Shown here: positions 12,955 through 20,700 of the stretch, piece after piece | Numbering within the stretch: the stretch's first letter is position 1 | Layout of the letters: the number at the start of each line of letters is the position of its first letter | NCBI RefSeq assembly: GCF_009932555.1 | Contig: NZ_BLJO01000004.1 | Span: forward strand, 195,640 to 259,639 | Reading direction: 5' to 3' | From: Steroidobacter agaridevorans | Lineage (GTDB): Bacteria; Pseudomonadota; Gammaproteobacteria; Steroidobacterales; Steroidobacteraceae | Length of the DNA: 64,000 nucleotides | Translations under genes and position numbers: made by a program | Notes under the pieces: model-generated | Database searches by the model: none | Told to the model about the DNA's origin: nothing | The model's input: only the letters and a program-made list of their open reading frames with translations

Positions 12955-15936
12955 ATGTCGACGAGTAAATCGATTCGGCGTGCCGTCCAACTGGCATTGT
13001 GGACTGGCGCGGCGACCGTGACGGCCGCGCAGTCCGTGTACGCGGCCGATGATCAAAACATCCAGGAAGTCGTAGTCACCGGCACCCGCATTTCCGTTCC
13101 CGGCGCAATTTCATCGAGCCCGATCCTGTCGATCGGCACCGATGAAATCACCATGCAGCAGGCGACGGAAATCGAGCAAGTGTTCCGCGACCTGCCGGTC
13201 ACCGCAGTGGGTGACGGCTCGAACGTGAACAACGGCACGGCCGGCGCCGCTACGCTCAACCTCCGCGGCCTCGGAGCACAGCGCAACCTCATCCTGATCG
13301 ACGGCAAGCGCGTCACCCCGTTCAACTATGACGGTCAGGTCGACACGTCCATCATCCCGACCGCGCTGATCGAGCGCGTCGACATCGTGACCGGCGGCGC
13401 CTCGGCCGTGTACGGTTCCGACGCCATCGCCGGCGCCGTCAACTTCGTGATGAAGCGCGACTTCGAAGGCGTCGACCTCAGCACCGACTTCTCGCAGTTC
13501 GACGAGAAGGACGGCGATGTGCGCTCGGCGTCGTTCGTGATGGGCGCCAACGTGGCCGACGGCCGCGGCAACATCGTGGTGGGCTTGAACTGGACCGATC
13601 GCGACCCGGTCATGCTGGGCGATCGTCCGCTCGGCCAGCTGGGCATCGTGACCGCCTCCGGCGCTGGCTATGACAACTTCCTCAATGGCGTCGCGCCGAC
13701 GCCGGCTCCAGCCGGTTGCGGCGGCCCGAACTCGGTGGTCTCGGGTGGCTCGACGACGACGTTGCCGACCCGTATCGCGATCGCCGGTGGCGGCGCCATC
13801 GGTCAGTTCCGCGACGATGGTTCCATCGGCGCGAATTGCAGCGTCTTCAACTTCAACCCGTACAACTATTACCAGACCCCGCTCCAGCGCGTCGGCGGTA
13901 TGGTGATGGGCCACTTCGAGGTGAGCGAGCATGCCGAGGCGTATGCCCGGTTCGGCTACACCAGCACTGAAGTGCGTCAGCAGATCGCTGCCTCGGGCAT
14001 CTTCGGCAGCGCCTTCTGGACTCCGCTCAGCAACCCGTTCATCAACTCGTCCGCTCAGACGACGCTGATCAACGCGTACAACGCGGGTCGCGCGGGCGCC
14101 ACGCCGATCGTCAGCACCGGCGGTGACTTCCCCAACTGGCGTGACTTGAACGGCAACGGCGTGGTTGACGCCGCCGACGACGTGCGCATCACGTACTCGC
14201 GTCGTACGGTTGAGTTCGGTCCGCGTTCCACGACCTACGAGAACAATTCGTACAACATCCTGGTCGGTGTGCGCGGCCAGCTGATCGGCGACTGGGACTA
14301 CGACGTGTTCGGTCAGTACGGCGAAGCCGAGCGTTCCAACGTGAGCGCGGGCTATACCAACGTGACCGCGGCTGCGGACGCCATCGACGCCGTGATGGGC
14401 CCCAATGGCGTGCCGGTTTGCCGCAGCGGCAACCCCGGTTGCGTGCCGTTGAACCTGTTCGGCGGCTTCGGCTCGATCACGCAGGAAATGGCTTCGTACT
14501 CGAGCGCCTCGGCCATCGAGCAGCAGGCGTACGAGCAGAAGATCGTCGGCGCTTCGGTCAGCGGTCCGATCAATGCCGTGCAGATTCCGTGGGCGGGCAG
14601 CCCGCTGGCGATGAGCTTCGGCGTGGAGTACCGCGAAGAATTCGGTACCGCGACGCCGGACCTGTGCTGGCAGACGCAACCGGCCAGCTGCTTGGGCGGC
14701 GCCGGCGGCTCCATCCTGCCGATCGCGGGCGGCTTCGACGTTCGCGAAGTGTTCGGTGAAGTGCTGCTGCCGGTGGCGAGCGACCTGCCGGGCATCAGGG
14801 CGCTGGATCTGGAAGCCGGCTATCGCTACGCCGACTACGATCCGTCGGGCGTGAACCGTACCTACAAGTACGGCCTGAGCTACAAGCCGGTCGACCAGGT
14901 GTTGTTCCGTGTGATGAAGCAACGCGCGGCTCGCGCTCCGAACGTGGGCGAGCTGGCGGCGCCGAATACCACTGCGCTGGACAATGCCACGATCGATCCG
15001 TGCTCGGTGGAAAATGCCGGCAACATCACTCCGGAACTGAGCGCGCTGTGTATGTCCACGGGCATGACGGCCGGCCAGGTCGGCGTGGTGAACGATCTCG
15101 TGTCGGGTCAGGTCAACTCCTTCCAGGGCACCGACCTGGATAACCTGCCCAAGCCGGAACAGGCCGATACGTTGACGGTCGGCGTGGTGTGGACTCCGGA
15201 CTTCATTCCGCTCGCGAACGATGTCCTGATCTCCCTCGACTACTACGACATCGACATCAGCGACGTCATCGGCGAGTTCGGCGCTCAGGAAGTGCTGGAC
15301 GCCTGCTATGTCGGCGGCATCGCCGAGGAATGCGCCAAGATCCGTCGTATCGGCGGCGGCTTGACGCTGGACGGCTCGGGTATCGAAACCTATACGACCA
15401 ACCTGAAGTACCTGCGCGCCGAAGGCGTGGAGCTGGGCGTGGCGCTCGGTTTCGACATCGGCAAGTTCGGCAACCTGCGTGTGTCGGCCAACGTCAACAA
15501 GTACCTGACACACGAGTCGCAGAGTAGCGATCTGACCCCGCTGGTGGATTGCGTCGGCACCTTCGGCACGAACTGCGGTAACGGTCCTCAGGGCGGTCCG
15601 CTGCCCGAGACCCGCTGGCTGCAGCGTACGTCGTGGATGTACAACGACTTCACCGTGTCGCTGCTGTGGCGTCACCTGAGCGGCATCGAGAGCGCCGTGC
15701 CGGTGTTCCCGAAGTTCCAGAAGATCGATTCGTACGACTACTTCGATCTGTTCGGCAGCTGGCAGTTCATGGAACAGGCTACGGTGAACTTCGGCATCAG
15801 CAACCTGTTCGAGAAGGATCCGCCGGTGGTCGGCAACGAAGCCGCCGATACGGGTTCGAACTCGGGCAACACCTTCCCGCAGCTGTACGACGCCCTGGGT
15901 CGGCAGTACGCGGTCGGGTTGCGCTTCACGTTCTAA
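12955..15936 (+). CDS. TonB-dependent outer-membrane receptor 1
   Basis: The start is ATG 12955, preceded by GCAGGAGGG; the frame is open further upstream but has no better start. The signal peptide ends near VYAAD (about residue 30). A plug domain follows, with IQEVVVTGTRI, the NLRGLG segment, LIDGKRV and VYGSDAIAGAVNFVMKRDF. A 22-strand-type beta-barrel ends in an aromatic C-terminus (LRFTF). At 993 residues it is a typical large receptor of the Caulobacter/Xanthomonas-style class. It should import a siderophore, glycan, peptide or other bulky substrate using TonB energy. There is no adjacent sigma/anti-sigma pair or SusD partner. It is followed by a terminator and then two TPR-hydroxylase genes. 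Confidence 0.92.
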   Translation: MSTSKSIRRAVQLALWTGAATVTAAQSVYAADDQNIQEVVVTGTRISVPGAISSSPILSIGTDEITMQQATEIEQVFRDLPVTAVGDGSNVNNGTAGAATLNLRGLGAQRNLILIDGKRVTPFNYDGQVDTSIIPTALIERVDIVTGGASAVYGSDAIAGAVNFVMKRDFEGVDLSTDFSQFDEKDGDVRSASFVMGANVADGRGNIVVGLNWTDRDPVMLGDRPLGQLGIVTASGAGYDNFLNGVAPTPAPAGCGGPNSVVSGGSTTTLPTRIAIAGGGAIGQFRDDGSIGANCSVFNFNPYNYYQTPLQRVGGMVMGHFEVSEHAEAYARFGYTSTEVRQQIAASGIFGSAFWTPLSNPFINSSAQTTLINAYNAGRAGATPIVSTGGDFPNWRDLNGNGVVDAADDVRITYSRRTVEFGPRSTTYENNSYNILVGVRGQLIGDWDYDVFGQYGEAERSNVSAGYTNVTAAADAIDAVMGPNGVPVCRSGNPGCVPLNLFGGFGSITQEMASYSSASAIEQQAYEQKIVGASVSGPINAVQIPWAGSPLAMSFGVEYREEFGTATPDLCWQTQPASCLGGAGGSILPIAGGFDVREVFGEVLLPVASDLPGIRALDLEAGYRYADYDPSGVNRTYKYGLSYKPVDQVLFRVMKQRAARAPNVGELAAPNTTALDNATIDPCSVENAGNITPELSALCMSTGMTAGQVGVVNDLVSGQVNSFQGTDLDNLPKPEQADTLTVGVVWTPDFIPLANDVLISLDYYDIDISDVIGEFGAQEVLDACYVGGIAEECAKIRRIGGGLTLDGSGIETYTTNLKYLRAEGVELGVALGFDIGKFGNLRVSANVNKYLTHESQSSDLTPLVDCVGTFGTNCGNGPQGGPLPETRWLQRTSWMYNDFTVSLLWRHLSGIESAVPVFPKFQKIDSYDYFDLFGSWQFMEQATVNFGISNLFEKDPPVVGNEAADTGSNSGNTFPQLYDALGRQYAVGLRFTF

Positions 15937-15949
15937 CCATGCCTCGAAT

Positions 15950-16018
15950 CCGGCGGCCCGCGCGGGCCGCCGGTCTCCAAGCAAATCACTGCGGCGGGCT
16001 TCGGCCCGCCGTTTTTTT
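15950..16018 (+). terminator. Perfect palindrome and intrinsic terminator after receptor 1
   Basis: A perfect 24-base palindrome lies at 15950-15973 (CCGGCGGCCCGC and its complement). It is followed by a canonical terminator: CGGCGGGC / TTCG / GCCCGCCG (15992-16011) with seven T residues to 16018. This should isolate the receptor transcript from the TPR-hydroxylase gene 18 bases further on. Confidence 0.9.
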
Positions 16019-16035
16019 GCGCTAGGCTCATTCGC

Positions 16036-17292
16036 ATGTCGAACCAGGTCGAACAGCTGATACGCACCGCCGGCCAGCTGGCCAACGCCGGGCGCTGGGA
16101 TGAGGCAGAGCGCACGTGGCTGGAAGTCCGCCGCCTCGAGCCGCACAACTCGAAGGCATTGTTCAGTCTCGGCGTGCATGCGTTGCAGAGAGGCGAGCTG
16201 GCGCCGGCGATCGAATTGTTACGTTCCGCACGCTCGGTCGCGCCCGCCGATCCTGTGATCCTGATGACGCTGGTCAATGCATTTGCCCGGCAGGGCGATC
16301 GGGAAGCGGAGCATGAAGTCATCGAGGCGACGCTCGCGCTCGATGCCTATTTTCTGCCGGCGCTGCTGGCGCGAGCCAATTGGATGGAGCGCTATGGAAG
16401 AGCGTCCGCCGCCGCGACCATGTATCGGAATGCTTTGAAGGTCGCGCCGCCGCCGAGTCACTGGCCGGCACAGCTCAAGCCCCAATTGGAATATGCGCGC
16501 GACGTCGTCGAGCGTTACTCGAAAGCGCTCGGCGAGCATTTGGAAACAAAGCTGGCGGAGACACGCGCTGCTCTCGACCCGTCGGTCGCGGGGCGCTGGC
16601 AGGAAGCCGCGGCGATCGTCACTGGCCGCTCCAAACCGTTTGTCTCGGAAAGCAATCAATTGCTGGTGCCGCGGCTGCCGGCGATTCCATTTTTCGATCG
16701 CAGTCACTTTCCATGGATCGGCGAGTTCGAAGCGAAGACCGATGCCATCCGCGCGGAACTGCTGGCAGCCCTACAGTCCCAGAACGATCGCTTCAATCCA
16801 TACATCGCGTATGGCAAAGGCGATCCCGTCAATCAGTGGCGCGAGTTGAATCATTCGCTGCGCTGGAGCGCGTTCCACCTTTGGCGCGGCGGCGTGCCGG
16901 TGCAGGAAAATCTGCAGCTGTGTCCGTTGACAGCCGAAGCGCTCGCACTCGTGCCGCAGGTGACTATCGGCGGCCTGTGTCCGAATGCCATGTTCTCGGC
17001 ACTGGCGCCGAGAACTCACATTCCACCTCACAACGGCGAAACCAACGCGCGCCTGGTTGCGCACCTGCCCTTGATCGTGCCCGATGGCTGCTGGCTGCGA
17101 GTGGGCTACGAAAAGCACGAGTGGAAAGTCGGCGAGGTCGTGGTGTTCGACGACACGCTCGAGCACGAGGCGATGAATGGCAGCGATGAGCTGCGGGTCG
17201 TGTTGATCTTCGACGTTTGGAATCCGCTGCTCGCGCCCGCCGAGCGAGACATGGTGCGCGCGATGACGGCGGCCGTGCGCGAGTTCCAATAG
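16036..17292 (+). CDS. TPR protein with aspartyl/asparaginyl beta-hydroxylase domain (paralogue A)
   Basis: The 418-residue protein begins with TPR-like helical repeats (about residues 1-170; for example AGRWDEAERTWLEVRRLEPHNSKALFSLG). A C-terminal aspartyl/asparaginyl beta-hydroxylase domain follows (about 215-415). Family motifs are HIPPHNGETNARLVAHLPL, WKVGEVVVFDDTLEHEAMNG, then a conserved Arg and VVLIFDVWNP. The His of PPHNG and of LEHEA are the expected iron ligands in this two-His enzyme family, which hydroxylates Asp/Asn side chains using 2-oxoglutarate. No signal peptide is visible, so it should act in the cytoplasm, with the TPRs recognising the target. The next gene is a paralogue 15 bases downstream. 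Confidence 0.87.
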   Translation: MSNQVEQLIRTAGQLANAGRWDEAERTWLEVRRLEPHNSKALFSLGVHALQRGELAPAIELLRSARSVAPADPVILMTLVNAFARQGDREAEHEVIEATLALDAYFLPALLARANWMERYGRASAAATMYRNALKVAPPPSHWPAQLKPQLEYARDVVERYSKALGEHLETKLAETRAALDPSVAGRWQEAAAIVTGRSKPFVSESNQLLVPRLPAIPFFDRSHFPWIGEFEAKTDAIRAELLAALQSQNDRFNPYIAYGKGDPVNQWRELNHSLRWSAFHLWRGGVPVQENLQLCPLTAEALALVPQVTIGGLCPNAMFSALAPRTHIPPHNGETNARLVAHLPLIVPDGCWLRVGYEKHEWKVGEVVVFDDTLEHEAMNGSDELRVVLIFDVWNPLLAPAERDMVRAMTAAVREFQ

Positions 17293-17307
17293 GACATCGG
17301 GCTCGTC

Positions 17308-18486
17308 ATGCAAACTCCGGCAGATCAGATGCGCAGTCTCGTCGAAGCCGCTGCCGCCGCTTTGCAGGCGGGCGATGCGGGCGCCGCGCGCCGTCACTTC
17401 GAGCAGATCGTTGCGAGCGGGCAGGCCAATGCGGGCGTGTTTGTCGGCCTGGCGTTAGCGTGTCAGTCGCTCGGCGATCGAGCGGCCATGCTGGCGGCCA
17501 TCGAGCGCACGCTCGCACTCGATCCTGTGAATATCCGTGCGCTGGTCATGAAGGGCGATCATCTCGTCGCCTCGAATGCTTCGCGCTCGGCGACCGCATT
17601 CTATGCAGCAGCGATGCAGGCGGCTTCGCAAGCCACAGCATTGCCTCCCGGCGTGGTGCAGATGGCGCGTCACGCCGAACAAATGTATCAACGAATCAAC
17701 GCACAGCTGGAAAGCCACGTTCGCACACAGCTCGAAGCTACGGGCCACGCGCAAGGCGGCAGTGCGCGGTTCGCGCAGTCCGTCGAAATTCTGATGGGCA
17801 AGAAACAACGCTACGTGCAGGAGCCGCGCGCTTATTTCTTTCCGGAACTGGCGAACATCCAGTTCTTTCCGCGCGAGATGTTTCCGTGGCTCGCGCCCCT
17901 CGAGGCGGCAACGTCCGAGATCGCTGCCGAGCTGCAGCAGTTGATCGCGACCGATCAAGGATTCGAGCCTTACATTCGCCAGTCGGCCGATGCGCCGACG
18001 CGCCAGGACCATCCGTTGCTGAACAATTCAGCCTGGAGTGCCTTCTTTCTGTGGAAGGACGGAGCGCCAGTGCCGGGCAATGCCGAGCGCTGCCCGAAAA
18101 CATTGGCCGCGCTTGCCGGTCTGCCGCTGTGCCGGATTCCCGGACGCACGCCCTCGATCTTGTTTTCACGGCTTGCGCCGGGCGCGCGCATTCCGCCGCA
18201 TACGGGTTTCTTGAACACACGCCTGATCTGTCATTTGCCGTTGATCGTGCCGCCGAATTGTCATTTACGCGTCGGCAACGAGCGGCGCGAATGGCGCGCC
18301 GGCGCAGCCTGGGTGTTCGACGACACCATCGAGCACGAGGCCATCAATGGCAGCGACCGTTCGCGCGTGGTGCTGATATTCGACATATGGCGGCCGGAAC
18401 TTTCCGCCCAGGAACGAGAGCAGGTGGCGGCATTGCTGGCAGCGATCGATTCGTTCGGCCAGCGCGGCGAGGCATGGAGCGCGTGA
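17308..18486 (+). CDS. TPR protein with aspartyl/asparaginyl beta-hydroxylase domain (paralogue B)
   Basis: The 392-residue protein has the same architecture as its upstream neighbour: N-terminal TPR-like helices (about 1-150) and a hydroxylase domain (about 185-385). The domain shows RIPPHTGFLNTRLICHLPL, WRAGAAWVFDDTIEHEAING and RSRVVLIFDIWRPEL. The predicted iron His residues and the C-terminal Arg that contacts 2-oxoglutarate are retained. The 15-base gap to paralogue A implies a bicistronic transcript. The two differ enough in the TPR part to suggest different targets. Cytoplasmic; substrate unknown. Confidence 0.86.
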   Translation: MQTPADQMRSLVEAAAAALQAGDAGAARRHFEQIVASGQANAGVFVGLALACQSLGDRAAMLAAIERTLALDPVNIRALVMKGDHLVASNASRSATAFYAAAMQAASQATALPPGVVQMARHAEQMYQRINAQLESHVRTQLEATGHAQGGSARFAQSVEILMGKKQRYVQEPRAYFFPELANIQFFPREMFPWLAPLEAATSEIAAELQQLIATDQGFEPYIRQSADAPTRQDHPLLNNSAWSAFFLWKDGAPVPGNAERCPKTLAALAGLPLCRIPGRTPSILFSRLAPGARIPPHTGFLNTRLICHLPLIVPPNCHLRVGNERREWRAGAAWVFDDTIEHEAINGSDRSRVVLIFDIWRPELSAQEREQVAALLAAIDSFGQRGEAWSA

Positions 18487-18605
18487 GTCCTGGCCGTTCG
18501 TGTCCGGGGGCGGCCTGCTGAGCTGAATTGGCCCTGGGTCACATATCTGGCCGGTGCGGTCTCGGATATAGTCCCAAGCGCCTTTCACCGCTGCGGAGTC
18601 GTGTC

Positions 18606-18923
18606 ATGGCCAAGCTCGAAGTCGTGTGCGCCAGTGGCGCATTGATGCTGTCGGCACTTTTACTCGGCTGTGCAAATGCGCCGAGCCAGCCGCAGGCCGG
18701 TGCAAACCAGGCCCAGGCTGCTCCGGCCAAGCGGGTGGCAGCCAAGGATCGGACTCCGTCGTGGCAGAAGTATCGAGTCAGCGGTTCGCGGATTGCGCGC
18801 ACCCTGGATGCCAACGGCAAACCGAAGACCGCCGATTACGTGCAGAGCACGACCAGCAATGGATTACAGATGTTGCCGGCAGTCACGATGACTCCCTGTG
18901 AGCGGACCCGTCACGGCTGTTGA
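18606..18923 (+). CDS. Small putative lipoprotein
   Basis: The ATG at 18606 gives MAKLEVVCASGALMLSALLLGCAN, a signal peptide with a lipobox (LLGC). The mature protein of about 82 residues has a Gln/Ala-rich spacer and a segment WQKYRVSGSRIARTLD. This vaguely recalls the GSRI stretch of TonB-receptor plugs, but the rest does not. Two Cys lie near the C-terminus (PCERTRHGC). No family is recognised. A GC-rich hairpin, GGCGCCT / AGGCGCC, lies at 18940-18959 between this gene and the convergent lipoprotein gene. Confidence 0.6.
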   Translation: MAKLEVVCASGALMLSALLLGCANAPSQPQAGANQAQAAPAKRVAAKDRTPSWQKYRVSGSRIARTLDANGKPKTADYVQSTTSNGLQMLPAVTMTPCERTRHGC

Positions 18924-18974
18924 ACGGTCGCGCTTGGGCGGCGCCTCGAGTCAGGCGCCTGCTCCAGCCATCGC

Positions 18975-19319
18975 TTAGTTGCCCATGACCGGGTCGGCGC
19001 CGCCGCCACCCTTGCGGTCGCGGGCCTTCATCATCTGCTGCGCGGCTTCTTCTTCCATCTTGAATTGAGCGCGGGTCTTGCAGACGCGCTTGCCGATGCG
19101 AGTACCCAACGGCTTCTCGTTGCGACAGACGACTTCGCTGTCGTCGGCCGCCGCCTGAGCGATCGATTGTGGCGCCGGTGCGGGCTCGGCTGCCGGTGCG
19201 GCGGGAGCTACATTTGCCGGCACGGCCGGGGCGGGCGCTGGCAGGCTCTCCTTCGGTGCGGGCGCGCCGCAACCAGCCAGTGTCACCGCGAGCACTGCGT
19301 AAATCGTAATAGCACGCAT
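18975..19319 (-). CDS. Small lipoprotein with CR-(x)n-G[ST]R-(x)n-C-x-T motif
   Basis: The preferred start is ATG 19319, with a strong ribosome binding site (GCAGGGAGCG); an upstream in-frame ATG at 19370 is less likely. MRAITIYAVLAVTLAGCG is a signal peptide with lipobox LAGC. A Pro/Ala-rich linker leads to a compact domain VVCRNEKPLGTRIGKRVCKT, followed by an amphipathic helix rich in Met, Glu and Arg. The same Cys-Arg / Gly-[Ser/Thr]-Arg / Cys-x-Thr pattern occurs in the exported protein at 29195-29614. The two Cys could form a disulphide outside the cytoplasm. Function unknown. Confidence 0.68.
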   Translation of the reverse strand: MRAITIYAVLAVTLAGCGAPAPKESLPAPAPAVPANVAPAAPAAEPAPAPQSIAQAAADDSEVVCRNEKPLGTRIGKRVCKTRAQFKMEEEAAQQMMKARDRKGGGGADPVMGN

Positions 19320-19456
19320 CGAATTCGCTCCCTGCCCTGATCGATTGTCAGGCCGCTGTTTATTGATCAATTCATGCCACTGCGTCGGCGAAATTAGCCG
19401 CGCCGCGGGATTTTCTCAAGCGGGCTGAGGGTCCATATCGAAGGTTATGACAGCGT

Positions 19457-19939
19457 CTACTTGATGCGCCGGACGCGCAGCGCCGGGCCATTGGGAACGT
19501 CCATCAAGAACGAGCCGAAAGCGCCGCGCCGGATCGTGACCTGGTCGCCGGCCTTGGGCGCAAAAGCCGTCGAGCCGGTGATCTGGCGCCACGTCTGGCC
19601 GTTGTCGAGCGCGATTCGCAAACCGTCCCTCATGGAGCTCACGTCGCTGACGTTTGCAGTCACGGATGAGAGCGCTGCTTCGCTCTGCTCCGAGCCCGCC
19701 TTTTCGGCGCGCGATTCAGTGACATTGGTTTGCAGCCCGAAGCTGCTCTCGGCGGACGGCGCCGGCACATGCTCGCCGCCACGCTGCAAGTACGCGACCG
19801 CCCGGTCGTAGCACGCGAGCCGTTCACCGTTCTGCTGAATGCGCGAGCACGTCAGAAACTCCGGCGGCATCTCGACCGGTTCGGCTGCCAACGACGACAG
19901 CGAGTACCACAACAATCCGATGAGCAGGCAACGGCGCAT
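19457..19939 (-). CDS. Exported hypothetical protein (160 aa)
   Basis: The start is ATG 19939, with an excellent ribosome binding site (GGAAGGAGAGGATCAA); the upstream in-frame extension lacks one. The signal peptide MRRCLLIGLLWYSLSSLAAEP leads to an N-terminal motif C-x-I-x7-RLACYD, common in small exported proteins and in some secretion-associated proteins. After a linker comes a compact C-terminal beta domain (LDNGQTWRQITGS, then GDQVTIRRGAFGSFLM and LRVRRIK). I do not know a named family. It stands alone, divergent from the long leader of receptor 2. Confidence 0.7.
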   Translation of the reverse strand: MRRCLLIGLLWYSLSSLAAEPVEMPPEFLTCSRIQQNGERLACYDRAVAYLQRGGEHVPAPSAESSFGLQTNVTESRAEKAGSEQSEAALSSVTANVSDVSSMRDGLRIALDNGQTWRQITGSTAFAPKAGDQVTIRRGAFGSFLMDVPNGPALRVRRIK

Positions 19940-20487
19940 TTGATCCTCTCCTTCCGTCAATCCATCTTCGTCGCGCGTGCAGTAATCTTCAACTGACACT
20001 CGCGCAATCGACGCGCCATTGTTGTTCGCGCGCATATCGCAAAAATTCGCTCGCCGGGCGCTGGAAGCAAACAAAAAACGAGTACGCCCGTGCGCAACGC
20101 TGCGTGTTTCGACGTCGGCTGATCATGCATGGCGCTGCATCGCCCTCAGCGCGAAACGAGCAATGCATGCGACAGCTTTCCATGCTTCACCAAGCAGTGC
20201 GGAGCCGCATGTCCACTGATCGAGCCGCATCGCGCTCTGCAGCGAGCGTCTGGAAAGGTCGGCCCGCCACTGTCGTCGATCGCAGTCAAGTGCTGGATTT
20301 TTCAAGCCGTCCAGTCGAGGCGAGCGCGTGCGCGCCAGCGCCTCGAGCAGGTCGCGGGTGCCGGTCGTCGGTCGGGCGTGCTGGAAAAACTACAGCCGAA
20401 TTGGCCAGCTGGGGGCGTGCATAAATCGCTCACACGCCGTTGTCAACCTGCAACGAGGGTTCGACACTCATCACTTCGTGCTCCAAT

Positions 20488-20507
20488 TCACTCACTTAAG
20501 TGGGTGA
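20488..20507. promoter_or_regulatory. 20-bp near-palindrome, candidate operator upstream of TonB receptor 2
   Basis: TCACTCACTT faces AAGTGGGTGA with one mismatch and no spacer. This imperfect palindrome is centred about 53 bases upstream of a TTGACA hexamer. Its position and symmetry fit a dimeric regulator site; which regulator is unknown. The rest of the 761-base gap 19940-20700 shows no gene that I can support. Confidence 0.4.
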
Positions 20508-20550
20508 TTTTCAAGCTCCCTTTTCGGGGGAGCCGCAGCAAATACGCTTG

Positions 20551-20578
20551 TTGACAGGAAAGCAACGGTTGTATGCTC
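20551..20578 (+). promoter_or_regulatory. Candidate promoter of TonB receptor 2
   Basis: TTGACA (20551-20556) and TATGCT (20572-20577) are spaced by 15 bases. The -10 lies in the 13-mer CGGTTGTATGCTC, which is identical to 12809-12821 before receptor 1. The implied leader is roughly 115-120 bases. The short spacing suggests either an activated promoter or a different hexamer register. Confidence 0.5.
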
Positions 20579-20700
20579 CGCGCCCTTCGGTCCAGCGCTG
20601 TCGCCGATCTCGCTCGGCAGTTGTTGTGAATCGATCACAAGAGCGTTCAGCGCAATTGGATGCCGTTGACTTTCAATCCCTCGCAGGAGGAGCGGAAAAA

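Noticed and set aside
13111-16179. A 1022-codon open frame on the minus strand
   Set aside because: It is exactly antisense to TonB receptor 1. Its translation is His/Arg-rich low-complexity sequence, as expected of a GC-rich shadow frame, with no motif or ribosome binding site.
20625-20639. TGTGA-N5-TCACA, resembling a CRP/Clp site
   Set aside because: The CRP-family consensus needs a 6-base spacer. This has 5, and it lies downstream of the likely promoter, so I treat it as a chance inverted repeat or leader hairpin.
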